Shown one piece after another: positions 54,528 to 63,951 of a stretch of 64,000 bases of DNA. The DNA is from CALOAD01 sp942491415. Its GTDB lineage: Bacteria; Cyanobacteriota; Vampirovibrionia; Gastranaerophilales; CALOAD01. The DNA lies in NCBI GenBank assembly GCA_942491415.1, contig CALOAD010000009.1, positions 62,001 to 126,000 on the forward strand, written 5' to 3'. Position numbers and translations under genes: made by a program. Below the pieces are notes generated by a model. It ran no database searches. It was given only the letters and a program-made list of their open reading frames with translations, and had not been told where the DNA came from. Position 1 is the stretch's first letter. Each line of letters begins with the position of its first letter.

Positions 54528-55289
54528 ATGAATAAATACACAATAAATGCAATAAATTTAAAAACTTATAACCTCAATGAGTCAGATAAAATCGTGGTTA
54601 TGTATTCAAAAGAAAAAGGACTCATTAGATGTGTTGCAAAAGGAGTAAAACGTCCAGGCAGCAAAATAGGCGGACGTATGGAACCTCTTTTGGCAAATAA
54701 AAGTCTTGTCCTAAAAGGAAAAAACCTTGACACAATTTGCCAATCAGAAGGACTGGATACGTTTAAAGATATTCGAAAAGATATCTTTAAGCTTACTCAC
54801 GCAATGTATTGCGCTGAATTACTCGATCATTTTGGATTTGAAAATGATAATAATAGCGAAAAAATATTTGATTCTATTTTTAAAGCTTTTCAAGGTATAT
54901 CAAAAGCACGCAATAAAGCCGAAACTTTAGCTTTTGTGGTTGCCTTCCAGCAAAGATTAATGAAACTTACAGGTTACGCTATTGAACTTGATCACTGCGT
55001 AAAATGCAATGAAAAACTTTCAGATCATTTTTCATTTTGCATAATATCAGGCGGAACGGTTTGTAGCAACTGTCAAAACATTACAGGCGAAGAGATGCAA
55101 ATAAATAAAGAAATCAAAAACACTCTCCAAAAATTAAATGATTTTGATATGCTTTTATCCGTTAAATACCATTACAACGTTCAATCCGAACTAAAACTGA
55201 ACTATTGTTTTAATTTATTAAAAAATTATGTATCATACAGATCTCATAAAAAATTAAAAACCTCGGAAATGATCGATTGTCTTTGTTAA
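54528..55289 (+). CDS. recO: DNA repair protein RecO
   Basis: 253 residues. An N-terminal OB-fold (YNLNESDKIVVMYSKEKGLI, RCVAKGVKRPGSKIGGRMEP) is followed by a helical domain and a zinc finger, CVKC...CSNC (C~156/159 and C~179/182). RecO loads RecA on SSB-coated gaps with RecR. The size fits. It lies 17 bases before the MFS gene. Confidence 0.93.
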   Translation: MNKYTINAINLKTYNLNESDKIVVMYSKEKGLIRCVAKGVKRPGSKIGGRMEPLLANKSLVLKGKNLDTICQSEGLDTFKDIRKDIFKLTHAMYCAELLDHFGFENDNNSEKIFDSIFKAFQGISKARNKAETLAFVVAFQQRLMKLTGYAIELDHCVKCNEKLSDHFSFCIISGGTVCSNCQNITGEEMQINKEIKNTLQKLNDFDMLLSVKYHYNVQSELKLNYCFNLLKNYVSYRSHKKLKTSEMIDCLC

Positions 55290-55306
55290 TTTAAGAAAGA
55301 GAAAAA

Positions 55307-56635
55307 ATGAATTCAGCACCAAAAACATCATTATTTAGTAGAGGAAGTGGATATAGAGCTTTAATGAGTAACAAAAATTTCCTTTTCTTATGGCTGGGGC
55401 AGATTTTTTCTCAACTTGGCGATAGAGTCATTTTTGTTGTATTTGTAGCATTTATTGCTGCAAATATTGGCACAGCAAGTAGCCTGCAAAGCTGGCTGTA
55501 CGTATCTTTTACAATTCCTGCAATTTTATTAACCGCTGTAGCAGGTGTTTTTATTGACAGGTGGAATAAAAAAAACACACTAATAATAACAAACATTTTA
55601 AGAGCCCTAATAATAGCATTACTGCCGTTTTTGAATGATAACCCTATTCAAATCTACGCTCTTGCTTTTCTTATCTCCTCCGTAACTCAATTTTTTGTTC
55701 CGGCAGAAGCAAGTACAATCCCAATGTTAGTGAATAAATATCAACTTTTAACAGCTAATTCTTTGTTTACAACTACAATGATGGGATCCATTATCTTTGG
55801 ATTTGCACTAGGAGATCCTTTGATAAATTTATTCGGACTTGAATCAGTCCATATAGCTGTTTCAGCATTGTTTTTACTTTCTTCGGTTTTTCTTGTTTTT
55901 ATAAAATACAAACCTCAAAATAATGAAGGAAAAGCCCATAAGACATTCACAGAATTTTTTGAAGATCTAAAACAAGGATTTATATACACCAAAAACAACC
56001 CCATCGTTTATGGTGCTATGTTAAAGCTTGCAACATTATTTTCAATGATTGTAATGCTATCAATTCTTGCTATCAGTATAAGCCAACAATATTTATACCC
56101 TCAAGATCCTGCTTTGGGAGCTCAAAAATTTGTTTATATAATCGCATATAGTGGCATAGGTATGGTTTTAGGTGCTTTTTTTGTAGGTAAAGTTTTTAGA
56201 AACGTAGATAAATACAAGTTAATCTATCTTGGATTTTCCATCATTGGCGTTAACTTACTTTTATTAACAGCTATACCAATGGTAGATCAGAATTTATACA
56301 TTCCAATCTCAGAGAAAACACTGTTCGGTGTTTATTTTGCGCCTTTTGACCTCACTTACAGAATGGTTTACTCATACTTCATAGCCTCTTTGATTGGTTT
56401 TGGCAGTGCTTTCGTGGCTATTCCACTTCAAACTATCTTGCATAAATCAGTGTCTCAAGAAGTGAGGGGAAAAGTCTTTGGAGTTCAATTCACGTTATTA
56501 AGTACATCTTCGACATTGCCTGTATTGCTCGCCGCTTTTGGATCAGATCTTTTAGGTGTAAATACTATGCTTGCTTTAATAGGACTTCCTTTACTTGTTT
56601 TTGGAGCATTAAACCTTAGCAAAAAAAGACCCTAA
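55307..56635 (+). CDS. major facilitator superfamily transporter (MFS_3/enterobactin-exporter-like)
   Basis: 442 residues with 12 predicted membrane helices. Loop 2-3 has GVFIDRWNKKNTLIITNILR, and NKNFLFLWLGQIFSQLGDRV is the typical start of MFS_3 exporters. The substrate (drug, siderophore or other) cannot be told. It is probably co-transcribed with recO. The gene ends exactly where repeat B starts. Confidence 0.9.
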   Translation: MNSAPKTSLFSRGSGYRALMSNKNFLFLWLGQIFSQLGDRVIFVVFVAFIAANIGTASSLQSWLYVSFTIPAILLTAVAGVFIDRWNKKNTLIITNILRALIIALLPFLNDNPIQIYALAFLISSVTQFFVPAEASTIPMLVNKYQLLTANSLFTTTMMGSIIFGFALGDPLINLFGLESVHIAVSALFLLSSVFLVFIKYKPQNNEGKAHKTFTEFFEDLKQGFIYTKNNPIVYGAMLKLATLFSMIVMLSILAISISQQYLYPQDPALGAQKFVYIIAYSGIGMVLGAFFVGKVFRNVDKYKLIYLGFSIIGVNLLLLTAIPMVDQNLYIPISEKTLFGVYFAPFDLTYRMVYSYFIASLIGFGSAFVAIPLQTILHKSVSQEVRGKVFGVQFTLLSTSSTLPVLLAAFGSDLLGVNTMLALIGLPLLVFGALNLSKKRP

Positions 56636-56702
56636 ACAAAGAGCTTAGAGTTAGTAAATAGCGTTTTTACATTGTAATTCCGTGCTGTGACACGGAATCT
56701 GA
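56633..56702 (+). repeat. dispersed repeat B, copy 2
   Basis: It starts at the MFS stop codon: TAAACAAAGAGCTTAGAGTT, AGTAAATAGCGTTTTTAC, ATTGTAATTCCGTGCTGTGA, CACGGAATC. The first ~34 bases and the ATTCCGTG/CACGGAAT stem are shared with 22025-22162 in opposite orientation. A 64-codon minus-strand frame across 56651-56845 looks spurious. Confidence 0.7.
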
Positions 56703-56891
56703 CTAGTTTGCGGTTTTAGTCTCTTGATGGTTAGATTCTGCCGAGTAGGGACATTTTCTTTGATTCGCTCTAGCTCATCACCAGGGAGGGACATAAAACT
56801 ACGACTCACATACTCGCCTTGTTTTGCAGTCAGAAAAGCAGTCAATAACCCCTTTGGGATTTTCAGAATGACAGGTGTGGGTACAAAGTTT

Positions 56892-57017
56892 TCAATTTAA
56901 TTGTTTTTTTATTTTTTCGATATCTTCTTTTATGATTTTAATCTGGTGAAAAAGGTCATCGATAGAGTCTTTTATATCGTTTTGAATTGTTTGAAGTATG
57001 TCTAAGGCTTTTTTCAT
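56892..57017 (-). CDS. 41-residue coiled-coil peptide
   Basis: A short frame, MKKALDILQTIQNDIKDSID followed by DLFHQIKIIKEDIEKIKKQL and N. AAGGAG lies ten bases before the ATG. Its heptad pattern of I and L suggests a coiled coil that could oligomerise or bind a partner. No family is recognised. The rest of 56703-57295 holds no other gene I can see. Confidence 0.55.
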   Translation of the reverse strand: MKKALDILQTIQNDIKDSIDDLFHQIKIIKEDIEKIKKQLN

Positions 57018-57295
57018 ATAATAAAGGCTCCTTTGTGGTATCATTGGTACAGGAAGCAGGTTACATAAAACCCAATCAAAAACTCATCGTTTCCGCTTAG
57101 GTTTTATATCCGCTGTCCCTACTTAAAATCTAAGCAGAAAATTCTCCCTAAAATCCAAAAAAGATTAAGGGGTTATTTTTATTTTTTTGATCAAAATCTA
57201 AAAAGCTTTTTCTGTTCATTTTTAATATAAACCATAAGAAATAAAATGTCAAGGACTTAATTGCGAAGAATAAAAATAGGGCTATTATTGAAAAA

Positions 57296-57817
57296 ATGAC
57301 AATCATATCTTGTAAAATTGATAAATATATAAAAGATAAAAATATTACTTTATATGGTTTTGCAAAGTCTTTGAATTTTTCTGAAGGGGCTTTATATGAT
57401 ATGTATCAAAATCGTAGACCTTTTTCTGATGCTGCAATTGAAAGCCTTCTTCCGATATTAGAAGTTTCTCAAGAAGAGTTTGATAGTTGGATTATTGCGG
57501 ATAAGTACCCTAGAAAACTTATAAAACAAGCTTTTGGGGTCAAAAAATCTACCAAAATAAAAAAGAAACAATTAATCTTCACAGTGAAAATAGACGCTAT
57601 TCTTGAAGAAAAAGGGATTTCAAGAACGACTCTTTCAAAACAGATAAAATATGATCAAAGTGCTGTAAATAAGATAATTACAGGTAAAAAGAGTATTTCA
57701 AAACCAGTGCTGGAACGAATGGCAAAAGCTTTGGATGTGCCTCAAGATGATCTTTCGAGCTGGTTTTTAGCTGATAAATACAGCCTTAAAACCTTTGAAC
57801 TCGCATTGTCTTTATAA
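57296..57817 (+). CDS. tandem double HTH (XRE-like) protein
   Basis: 173 residues made of two similar ~85-residue halves. Each half has a helix-turn-helix (YGFAKSLNFSEGALYDMYQN; SRTTLSKQIKYDQSAVNKII) followed by an acidic helix and the same closing phrase, W(I/F)(I/L)ADKY. A basic linker, KKSTKIKKKQ, joins them. One chain could therefore bind an inverted repeat as a monomer. No operator was identified nearby. It is a DNA-binding regulator by inference. Confidence 0.72.
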   Translation: MTIISCKIDKYIKDKNITLYGFAKSLNFSEGALYDMYQNRRPFSDAAIESLLPILEVSQEEFDSWIIADKYPRKLIKQAFGVKKSTKIKKKQLIFTVKIDAILEEKGISRTTLSKQIKYDQSAVNKIITGKKSISKPVLERMAKALDVPQDDLSSWFLADKYSLKTFELALSL

Positions 57818-57910
57818 ATTTGTAACAAAATTTTAGTATTAAAAACTCAAAAAGCAATTTTCATTTTTTATCACTCTTATAACTTATATAAGGTTAAAAA
57901 GGAGATAAAA

Positions 57911-58633
57911 ATGCAACTGCTAGCTCCAATAGCTATTACACAAGGTAGAGTATCAAGTAGTAATGTTAAAATAAAACAACAAAAAATATCTAATTCTTTT
58001 AATTCAATAAACCAAGATACTTTTGTTTCCTCAAAATCAACACCTTTTAAAGGAAATGATACAAATCCGATTAAAGCTTTATTTAACAAAGCTTTAAATA
58101 ATATTTCATTCAAAGGTATAACTTCAGATCCCATTGCAGCGGCAGGATTAACAGCTAGCAATATGAAATTAAGTGAAATCGATGAATTCTTGGAGCATTT
58201 AATTAAAAGCTTGAAAAATTCTGAATACGAACATCCTGTAACAGAAAAAACAGGACTTGAAGCAAAAAAATGGTTAATTGATATATTGAACAACAAAGAT
58301 GGTGAAGGTTGCATTAAAATGCTTCGAGACAAAGAAGGCAATTTAGTTGGAACTGGAGCGCAATTAATAAGAATACCTGATGGTAATATTGAAAAAAAAC
58401 AAGGGGCAATATTTGCTATTTATATAGACCCTGAGTATCAAGGAAAAGGTATTGGCTCTCATCTATTAAAAGATATGATTCAGCAAGCTAAGGATGCAAA
58501 TTGCTTTGTGACAATTTTGCAAACTTTAAACCCTAAGGCTCAAGCTCTTTATGAAAAATTTGGATTTGAAGAATATGAAAAAGATGAAAAATATGGCTCT
58601 TGCATGGTGAAATATTTAAATAAAAAGGACTAA
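57911..58633 (+). CDS. GNAT acetyltransferase with shared leader, copy 1
   Basis: 240 residues. The first 93 are a polar leader with STPFKGNDTNPIKALFNKAL and NNISFKGI. The rest is a GNAT domain with the CoA site DPEYQGKGIGSHLLKDM near 175 and ALYEKFGFEEYEKD at the end. The N-terminal 93 codons are identical at DNA level to the next gene (58663-59382), yet the catalytic parts are only about half identical. AAAAAGGAG precedes both. The substrate is unknown. Confidence 0.8.
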   Translation: MQLLAPIAITQGRVSSSNVKIKQQKISNSFNSINQDTFVSSKSTPFKGNDTNPIKALFNKALNNISFKGITSDPIAAAGLTASNMKLSEIDEFLEHLIKSLKNSEYEHPVTEKTGLEAKKWLIDILNNKDGEGCIKMLRDKEGNLVGTGAQLIRIPDGNIEKKQGAIFAIYIDPEYQGKGIGSHLLKDMIQQAKDANCFVTILQTLNPKAQALYEKFGFEEYEKDEKYGSCMVKYLNKKD

Positions 58634-58662
58634 TAATTATAAAGTTAAAAAAGGAGATAAAA

Positions 58663-59382
58663 ATGCAACTGCTAGCTCCAATAGCTATTACACAAGGTAG
58701 AGTATCAAGTAGTAATGTTAAAATAAAACAACAAAAAATATCTAATTCTTTTAATTCAATAAACCAAGATACTTTTGTTTCCTCAAAATCAACACCTTTT
58801 AAAGGAAATGATACAAATCCGATTAAAGCTTTATTTAACAAAGCTTTAAATAATATTTCATTCAAAGGTATAACTTCAGATCCCATTGCAGCGGCAGGAT
58901 TAACAGCTAGCAATATGAAATTAAGTGAAATCGATGAATTCATGGAACATATTAAGAAAAGTTGTGAAATTTCTGAATATGATCCACCCCTTACAAAAGA
59001 AATGCATAGCCTTGTTAAAGAAAATACGGTAGAAGTATTAACTAATAAAGATGGAGAAGGTTATATTAAAATGCTTCGAGACAAGGACGGAAAATTAGTT
59101 GGAACATGTGGATTAGCAATAAGATCTAATGAAAAAATAAAATTCGGAGGTGTTTTTAGTTTTTATATAGACCCTCAATACCAAGGAAAAGGTCTTGGTT
59201 CTAGTGTTTTAAAAGACATGATTCAAGCATCTAAAGATATGAATTGTTCTGTGATGACTCTTGGAACTATAAGTCCTAAAGCAAAATCTTTTTATGAAAA
59301 ATCAGGATTTGAAGTTGTAACAATTGTAGAAGAAGGTGAATATAAAGGTTATTACGTCATGCAACATAAACTGGCAGAATAA
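58663..59382 (+). CDS. GNAT acetyltransferase with shared leader, copy 2
   Basis: 239 residues. It has the same first 93 codons as copy 1 (58663-58941 matches 57911-58189 base for base), then diverges (IKKSCEISEYDPPLTKEMHS). The CoA-binding block is DPQYQGKGLGSSVLKDM near 172, and the end is SFYEKSGFEVVTIVEEGEY. The pair arose by tandem duplication, followed by divergence of the catalytic half and either recent gene conversion or reuse of the leader. Confidence 0.8.
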   Translation: MQLLAPIAITQGRVSSSNVKIKQQKISNSFNSINQDTFVSSKSTPFKGNDTNPIKALFNKALNNISFKGITSDPIAAAGLTASNMKLSEIDEFMEHIKKSCEISEYDPPLTKEMHSLVKENTVEVLTNKDGEGYIKMLRDKDGKLVGTCGLAIRSNEKIKFGGVFSFYIDPQYQGKGLGSSVLKDMIQASKDMNCSVMTLGTISPKAKSFYEKSGFEVVTIVEEGEYKGYYVMQHKLAE

Positions 59383-59396
59383 GTCTAAAAGACAAC

Positions 59397-59425
59397 AAAA
59401 AAAGGAAGGCATTGCCTTCCTTTTT
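59397..59425. terminator. bidirectional terminator between GNAT copy 2 and EF-G2
   Basis: The stem AAAAGGAAGGC / GCCTTCCTTTTT has a short loop and A/T flanks. Confidence 0.88.
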
Positions 59426-59440
59426 GATTCTATATAACAA

Positions 59441-61522
59441 TCAAGCGGCTTTGTTTTTCTTAAATTCTTCTATAACTTTTTGAGCTATATGTGCAGGAAC
59501 TTCCTCATATCGAGCAAATTCCATTGAAAAAACACCCGCTCCACTTGTCATGGAGTTTAAATCGGCAGCATATTTAAGCATTTCTGCCATAGGGATTTCA
59601 GCTTTTACTGTTTGAGTAACACCTTCAGCATCAATTCCCAGCATTCGACCCCTTCTGCCGTTTAAATCACCCATTATATCCCCTACATTTTCTTCAGGGA
59701 CAGTTATTTCAACTTGCATAATAGGCTCTAAAAGTATAGGATTGGCATCTAAAGCAGCTTTTTTGAACGCCATAGACCCCGCTATTTTAAACGCCATTTC
59801 AGAAGAATCTACAGGGTGATAACTCCCGTCAAAAAGCACCGTTTGAACTCCCACAACAGGAAATCCCGCCAAAATACCTTCTTTCATAGCTTCTTTTATT
59901 CCGTTTTCTACAGCAGGAATATATTGTCTTGGAATAGCCCCACCTACTATTTTGTCTACAAAATCAAGGGTTTGATCGTTTGAAATGGAATGGAGCTCTA
60001 TTTGACAATCACCATATTGCCCTTTTCCGCCTGTTTGTTTTTTATATTTGCTTTGCACTTTGGCATCACCCGTTATAGTCTCCCTGTAAGGTATTTTAGG
60101 AGTTTCGAGTATTACTTCGGCGCCGAATTTGCGTTGTAATTTTTCTATCACAATATCAAGGTGTACTTGCCCCATGCCGGATAAAATCATTTCCTTTGTT
60201 TGTTCATCACGACTGAGTTTTAGGGTTGTATCTTCTTCCATTAGCCTTTTTAAACCTGTAGAAATTTTTTCTTCATCCCCTTTTCCTTTTGGTTTTATAG
60301 CGAAAGATATAACAGGCACAGGAGGTTCAGCCATAGGGATTTTTACGGATAATTTTTCACTGCAAAGGGTATCTTTAGTATGAGTATCTTTCAACTTGGC
60401 TACTGCAACTATATCCCCTGCAATAGCTTTATTTGTAGGGTTATGATTTTTTCCTACAAGGTGAAACATCTGACCTATTTTTTCTTTTATTTTTTTATTT
60501 GAATTCAAAACATTTGAATCAGAACTTATTTCTCCTGAATAAACCCTCATTATAGTTAATTGACCTGCATAAGGGTCTGCTATGGTTTTGAATACCTGAG
60601 CCGCTAAAGGGCTTTGGATGTTAGGCTCTAAATTTAGTTCTTGACCATCGTCTTTAAGTGCTTTTTTAGCGTGAGCTTGTTGCGGAGAAGGCATATAACA
60701 AGAGGAAAAACTCAATAATTTTTCAATACCAATATTTTTGGTAGCTGATCCAAATAAAATAGGTATTATTTGTTGATTATCAATACCTTTTTTAAGAGCT
60801 TCGTAAAGTTTATCGTTAGGGATTTCTTGCCCTTCTAAATACATTTCTAATATTTCATCATCACATTCGACAATGGATTCGATAGAGCTTTCTCTAGCTG
60901 CGCTAAATTCAACTTTTAAATCAATAGGGATTTCCCTTTTTTCATTTATCCCACTTTCATCATTTTTATAAAAATAGGCATCCTGACTTATTATGTCAAT
61001 CAGCCCTCTAAAATCTTCTTCTTCACCTATTGGAAATTGAACTAAAACAGGCTTTGCAGAAAACACTCCGTTTAATTGTTCTAAAACTGATTTATAGTTG
61101 GAGTTTTCTCTATCCATTTTATTGATAAAAATACATGCCGGTAAGTTGAGCGATTCTAAAAATTTAACAAGCTTGTTAGATTGAATTTTGGGACCATCAA
61201 TAGAGTCGTAGATTATTACGGCTGAATCTACAGCTTGCATGCAGTTTTTAGTATCAGCTATAAAGTTTGCACTTCCCGGGGTATCAATGATATTGAACCT
61301 ATTACCCTGCCAATCAAAACTTGCTATTGAAGAACTTATGGTTGTTTTTCTTTTGGTTTCTTCGGGTTCATAATCCATCATAGAACTTCCATCATCCACT
61401 TTTCCCAGCCTTGAGTTTATTTTTGCATCAAATAAAAAAGCATCGGCTAAAGTCGTTTTCCCTGTGCCGACATGAGATACCAGAGCAATATTTCTGATAT
61501 CTTTTACTCCGAAATCGCTCAT
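59441..61522 (-). CDS. EF-G paralogue (EF-G2 / FusA2 type GTPase)
   Basis: 693 residues with all five EF-G domains. The G1 loop is SHVGTGKTTLADAF (residues 16-29) instead of the usual AHIDAGKTT. G3 is IDTPGSANF, not DTPGHVDF, and G4 is INKMD. Such EF-G-like proteins lack normal translocation in several bacteria and may act in ribosome recycling or stress. The canonical fusA is presumably elsewhere. The gene is flanked by a terminator and repeat copy 4. Confidence 0.88.
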   Translation of the reverse strand: MSDFGVKDIRNIALVSHVGTGKTTLADAFLFDAKINSRLGKVDDGSSMMDYEPEETKRKTTISSSIASFDWQGNRFNIIDTPGSANFIADTKNCMQAVDSAVIIYDSIDGPKIQSNKLVKFLESLNLPACIFINKMDRENSNYKSVLEQLNGVFSAKPVLVQFPIGEEEDFRGLIDIISQDAYFYKNDESGINEKREIPIDLKVEFSAARESSIESIVECDDEILEMYLEGQEIPNDKLYEALKKGIDNQQIIPILFGSATKNIGIEKLLSFSSCYMPSPQQAHAKKALKDDGQELNLEPNIQSPLAAQVFKTIADPYAGQLTIMRVYSGEISSDSNVLNSNKKIKEKIGQMFHLVGKNHNPTNKAIAGDIVAVAKLKDTHTKDTLCSEKLSVKIPMAEPPVPVISFAIKPKGKGDEEKISTGLKRLMEEDTTLKLSRDEQTKEMILSGMGQVHLDIVIEKLQRKFGAEVILETPKIPYRETITGDAKVQSKYKKQTGGKGQYGDCQIELHSISNDQTLDFVDKIVGGAIPRQYIPAVENGIKEAMKEGILAGFPVVGVQTVLFDGSYHPVDSSEMAFKIAGSMAFKKAALDANPILLEPIMQVEITVPEENVGDIMGDLNGRRGRMLGIDAEGVTQTVKAEIPMAEMLKYAADLNSMTSGAGVFSMEFARYEEVPAHIAQKVIEEFKKNKAA

Positions 61523-61555
61523 AAAAACCTCCTATTCTATACTGAAGTGAGTTTA

Positions 61556-61634
61556 TTTTTAAGAAATCCGATTGCGATCGCAGTTCTTAAAAAACTCTTC
61601 TAACCTACGCATACCGATTTTTTAAATCGGTATA
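61556..61634 (-). repeat. dispersed two-hairpin repeat, copy 4
   Basis: First hairpin: ATACCGATTT (61611-61620) / AAATCGGTAT (61624-61633). Linker: on the minus strand, GCGTAGGTTAGAAGAG. Second hairpin: TTTTTAAGAA (61556-61565) / TTCTTAAAAA (61584-61593), with a conserved ATCCG/CGAT-type loop. Arm sequences differ from copies 1-3 but remain self-complementary. Confidence 0.72.
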
Positions 61635-61740
61635 GCTTTTTAAATGGAAAAAGAAAACCTCAAAAAAGAGATTACTCAGCCAAATTATAAACGAGAATAA
61701 TCACCCTTAAAAAGCGTAAGATGGAGGTTTAACAGGGTGA

Positions 61741-61760
61741 TTTTGATAAGTTTATCAAAA
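61741..61760. terminator. short hairpin near the TPR gene end
   Basis: TTTTGATAA-gt-TTATCAAAA is a perfect 9-bp stem. It lies three bases beyond the TPR stop codon on the minus strand, and could end that transcript. Confidence 0.45.
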
Positions 61761-61763
61761 TCA

Positions 61764-63074
61764 TCAATTTGTAATTTGAGTTAAATAATAAAATAATAGA
61801 GAGTTTTTATCAGAATTAAAACTATCATTTACAAATTCTTGAAACTCTTTTTTATTAAAATTTTCCAGCAAAAATAAGCTGTAATACCCTCTTAGTAAAG
61901 TGTTTTTAGGGTTTAACTCAAGTGCTTTTTTATAATAATTATTCGCTTCTTCTTTTTTATCTAAATGCTCAAAAGCTGTCGCTGAATATAAAAGAGCTTC
62001 AAAATCTTTTTCATTTTGCTCTAATATACCTTGTGTCAATTCAATAGTCTTTTCATATTCTTTATTAGCCCAAAGAGCTTTTATATAGTCTTTTAAAAGA
62101 TTTTGTTGGTACGGAGTTCTCTCAATTGCACCTTTTAATATCTCCCGTGCTTTTGCACTCTCACCGTTTAAAAGAAGCACATTTCCCAGTAGTTTTATAG
62201 CTGCAATATTTTCAGGTTCGGCTTTTGATATCGAAGATAAATATTTTGCCGAATCTTGAGAATTTAAAAGCGCAAATTTAACCTGCGCAACTCCCAAATT
62301 GCAAGTGGGAGTGAAATAATTTGAATCCATTTTTTTAGCTTTTTTAAATAACTGAGCTGATTTTGTCTCTTTTTTTTGAGATGCAAAAATAACTCCAAGG
62401 TTATTAAGCGCATATTTTGATTTTGGGTTTAACTCTATCGCCTTTTGAAAGGATATTTCTGCTTGTTTAAATTCGCTTTTCTGAAAATATAAAACACCGA
62501 TATCATTATAAATTTGGTAGTTCTTATTTTCAGGTGTATTTGCAAGTTTTTTTTTGCAAATTTCAATAGTATTATTTTTTGAATCATAAACATCAAGCAA
62601 ATAATCAAGCTCTGAATAGTTTTTAAACGAAAAGTATTTTATATTTTCTATAATCCTTTTATCTTGAATAGAATTATTTTTTGCCAACGGCAAAAAGTAT
62701 TTTTTACTTTTTTCAATAATTTCAACTCTTGCTTTATATAAAGCTTTTTGGGCATGCACTTTATAAAGTGAATTGTGAGAGTCTAACGAACTAGCCTTTT
62801 TAAAGCTTTTATAAGCCTTTTTATACTCGTTTTTATTTAAAAACAATTTGCCTTGAATATCATATAAAGGTGCATAGTTTTGATGTTTTGCCAATGATTT
62901 TTTGCATAAGTCCAAAGCTTTGTCATTTTTCCCGTTTATCATATAACCGTTTATTATAGCGTAAGAACTTTGCCCTGATTCTATTGCTACAGCAAAATTA
63001 GACTGTCCAAAGCAACTAAAAACAGTTATTAACATTAAAATTTTAAAAATAAGTTTAGTTTCTATGTTTTTCAT
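61764..63074 (-). CDS. secreted tetratricopeptide-repeat (TPR) protein
   Basis: 436 residues. A signal peptide (IFKILMLITVFSCFGQSNFA) is followed by about ten TPR units. Clear ones are FKQAEISFQKAIELNPKSKY with ALNNLGVIFASQ, and EANNYYKKALELNPKN near the end. TPRs bind partner proteins; here they probably sit in the periplasm in a transport or assembly complex. It follows the methyltransferase by eight bases and is probably one operon with it. Confidence 0.85.
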   Translation of the reverse strand: MKNIETKLIFKILMLITVFSCFGQSNFAVAIESGQSSYAIINGYMINGKNDKALDLCKKSLAKHQNYAPLYDIQGKLFLNKNEYKKAYKSFKKASSLDSHNSLYKVHAQKALYKARVEIIEKSKKYFLPLAKNNSIQDKRIIENIKYFSFKNYSELDYLLDVYDSKNNTIEICKKKLANTPENKNYQIYNDIGVLYFQKSEFKQAEISFQKAIELNPKSKYALNNLGVIFASQKKETKSAQLFKKAKKMDSNYFTPTCNLGVAQVKFALLNSQDSAKYLSSISKAEPENIAAIKLLGNVLLLNGESAKAREILKGAIERTPYQQNLLKDYIKALWANKEYEKTIELTQGILEQNEKDFEALLYSATAFEHLDKKEEANNYYKKALELNPKNTLLRGYYSLFLLENFNKKEFQEFVNDSFNSDKNSLLFYYLTQITN

Positions 63075-63081
63075 TAATTTA

Positions 63082-63951
63082 TTATAACTTGTTTGCCTTT
63101 AAATACGCTGAAAAAGAACTTACAGTAATGGTTTTTCCATGTAAATCATTTTTAACTTCTTCTATGTAATTATCAACCTCTTGTTCGGTAAAATAAGCCA
63201 TGAATTTTTGTTTCATGCTGGGAGTTCCGGGACTTGGAGGTGTATTAAACCAAGGATCCATCATTGCTTTATCGACAACATAAGTTGAAGATTCTGTCCC
63301 TAGCTCTATATCTACATCGCTAAATCCTGCATTTTCAAAATCTTTTTTCAAGGTCTCTTGATCAAAATTAGTGAGTGGATCACTTTCGCTGTTCATAAAT
63401 TCAGCCTCTACGACTTTGAATTTATCATAATTTGTTATATTTTCAGGATTTATAAGCTCATAATATCTTGTATTAGAACGGATTATAGGTTCGAAAATAG
63501 AGACTCGCCCGCCCGATCTCAAAATTCGATAAAATTCTTTTATCGATTGAGGTTTATCAAGAATATGCACAAGAACCGACCTCATGGCGACAACATTAAC
63601 TGAATTGTCCGGTAGGTCCATTTTTTCAGCCCCGGATTCAAGAGTTTCAAAACCTTGTGTTATACCGCAATCTTTGGCAACTTTTGCACATTCATTCACA
63701 CAATCTTTAAATTTATCAGAAGCTATAACTTTGCCATTTCCTTGCAGCAATTCATAAGCACCAAATGCCAAAAGCCCTGTGCCTGTGCCGATGTCAATAA
63801 AAACATCACCTTCCTTAAGCTCAGCTCGTTCAAGAACCTTATCTCTAACGTTCAAAAGCCAACCCAGCGTTTGTTGAACCTGTTCTTCGCTCATATATGA
63901 AAAGCGAGATTGTTTAAGCCATTGAGTCCAGTTTTTGACAATTTCAGACAT
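63082..63951 (-). CDS. SAM-dependent methyltransferase (class I)
   Basis: 289 residues. The SAM site DVFIDIGTGTGLLAFGAYEL lies near 50-68. KVIASDKFKDC follows, then motif II/III regions around SGAEKMDLPDNSVNVV and YRILRSGGRVSIFEP. The layout fits UbiE/Methyltransf_11-type enzymes that act on small molecules or lipids; the substrate is unknown. The extra C-terminal ~60 residues are family-specific. GGGAG precedes the ATG. Confidence 0.85.
   Translation of the reverse strand: MSEIVKNWTQWLKQSRFSYMSEEQVQQTLGWLLNVRDKVLERAELKEGDVFIDIGTGTGLLAFGAYELLQGNGKVIASDKFKDCVNECAKVAKDCGITQGFETLESGAEKMDLPDNSVNVVAMRSVLVHILDKPQSIKEFYRILRSGGRVSIFEPIIRSNTRYYELINPENITNYDKFKVVEAEFMNSESDPLTNFDQETLKKDFENAGFSDVDIELGTESSTYVVDKAMMDPWFNTPPSPGTPSMKQKFMAYFTEQEVDNYIEEVKNDLHGKTITVSSFSAYLKANKL

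Noticed and set aside
56651..56845. 64-codon minus-strand open frame
   Set aside because: It lies over dispersed repeat B and its composition (stretches of R, P, T and C) is unlike neighbouring proteins. There is no ribosome site.
58533..58943. Minus-strand frames opposite the two acetyltransferases
   Set aside because: They are shadows that repeat with the duplicated leader and lack ribosome sites.
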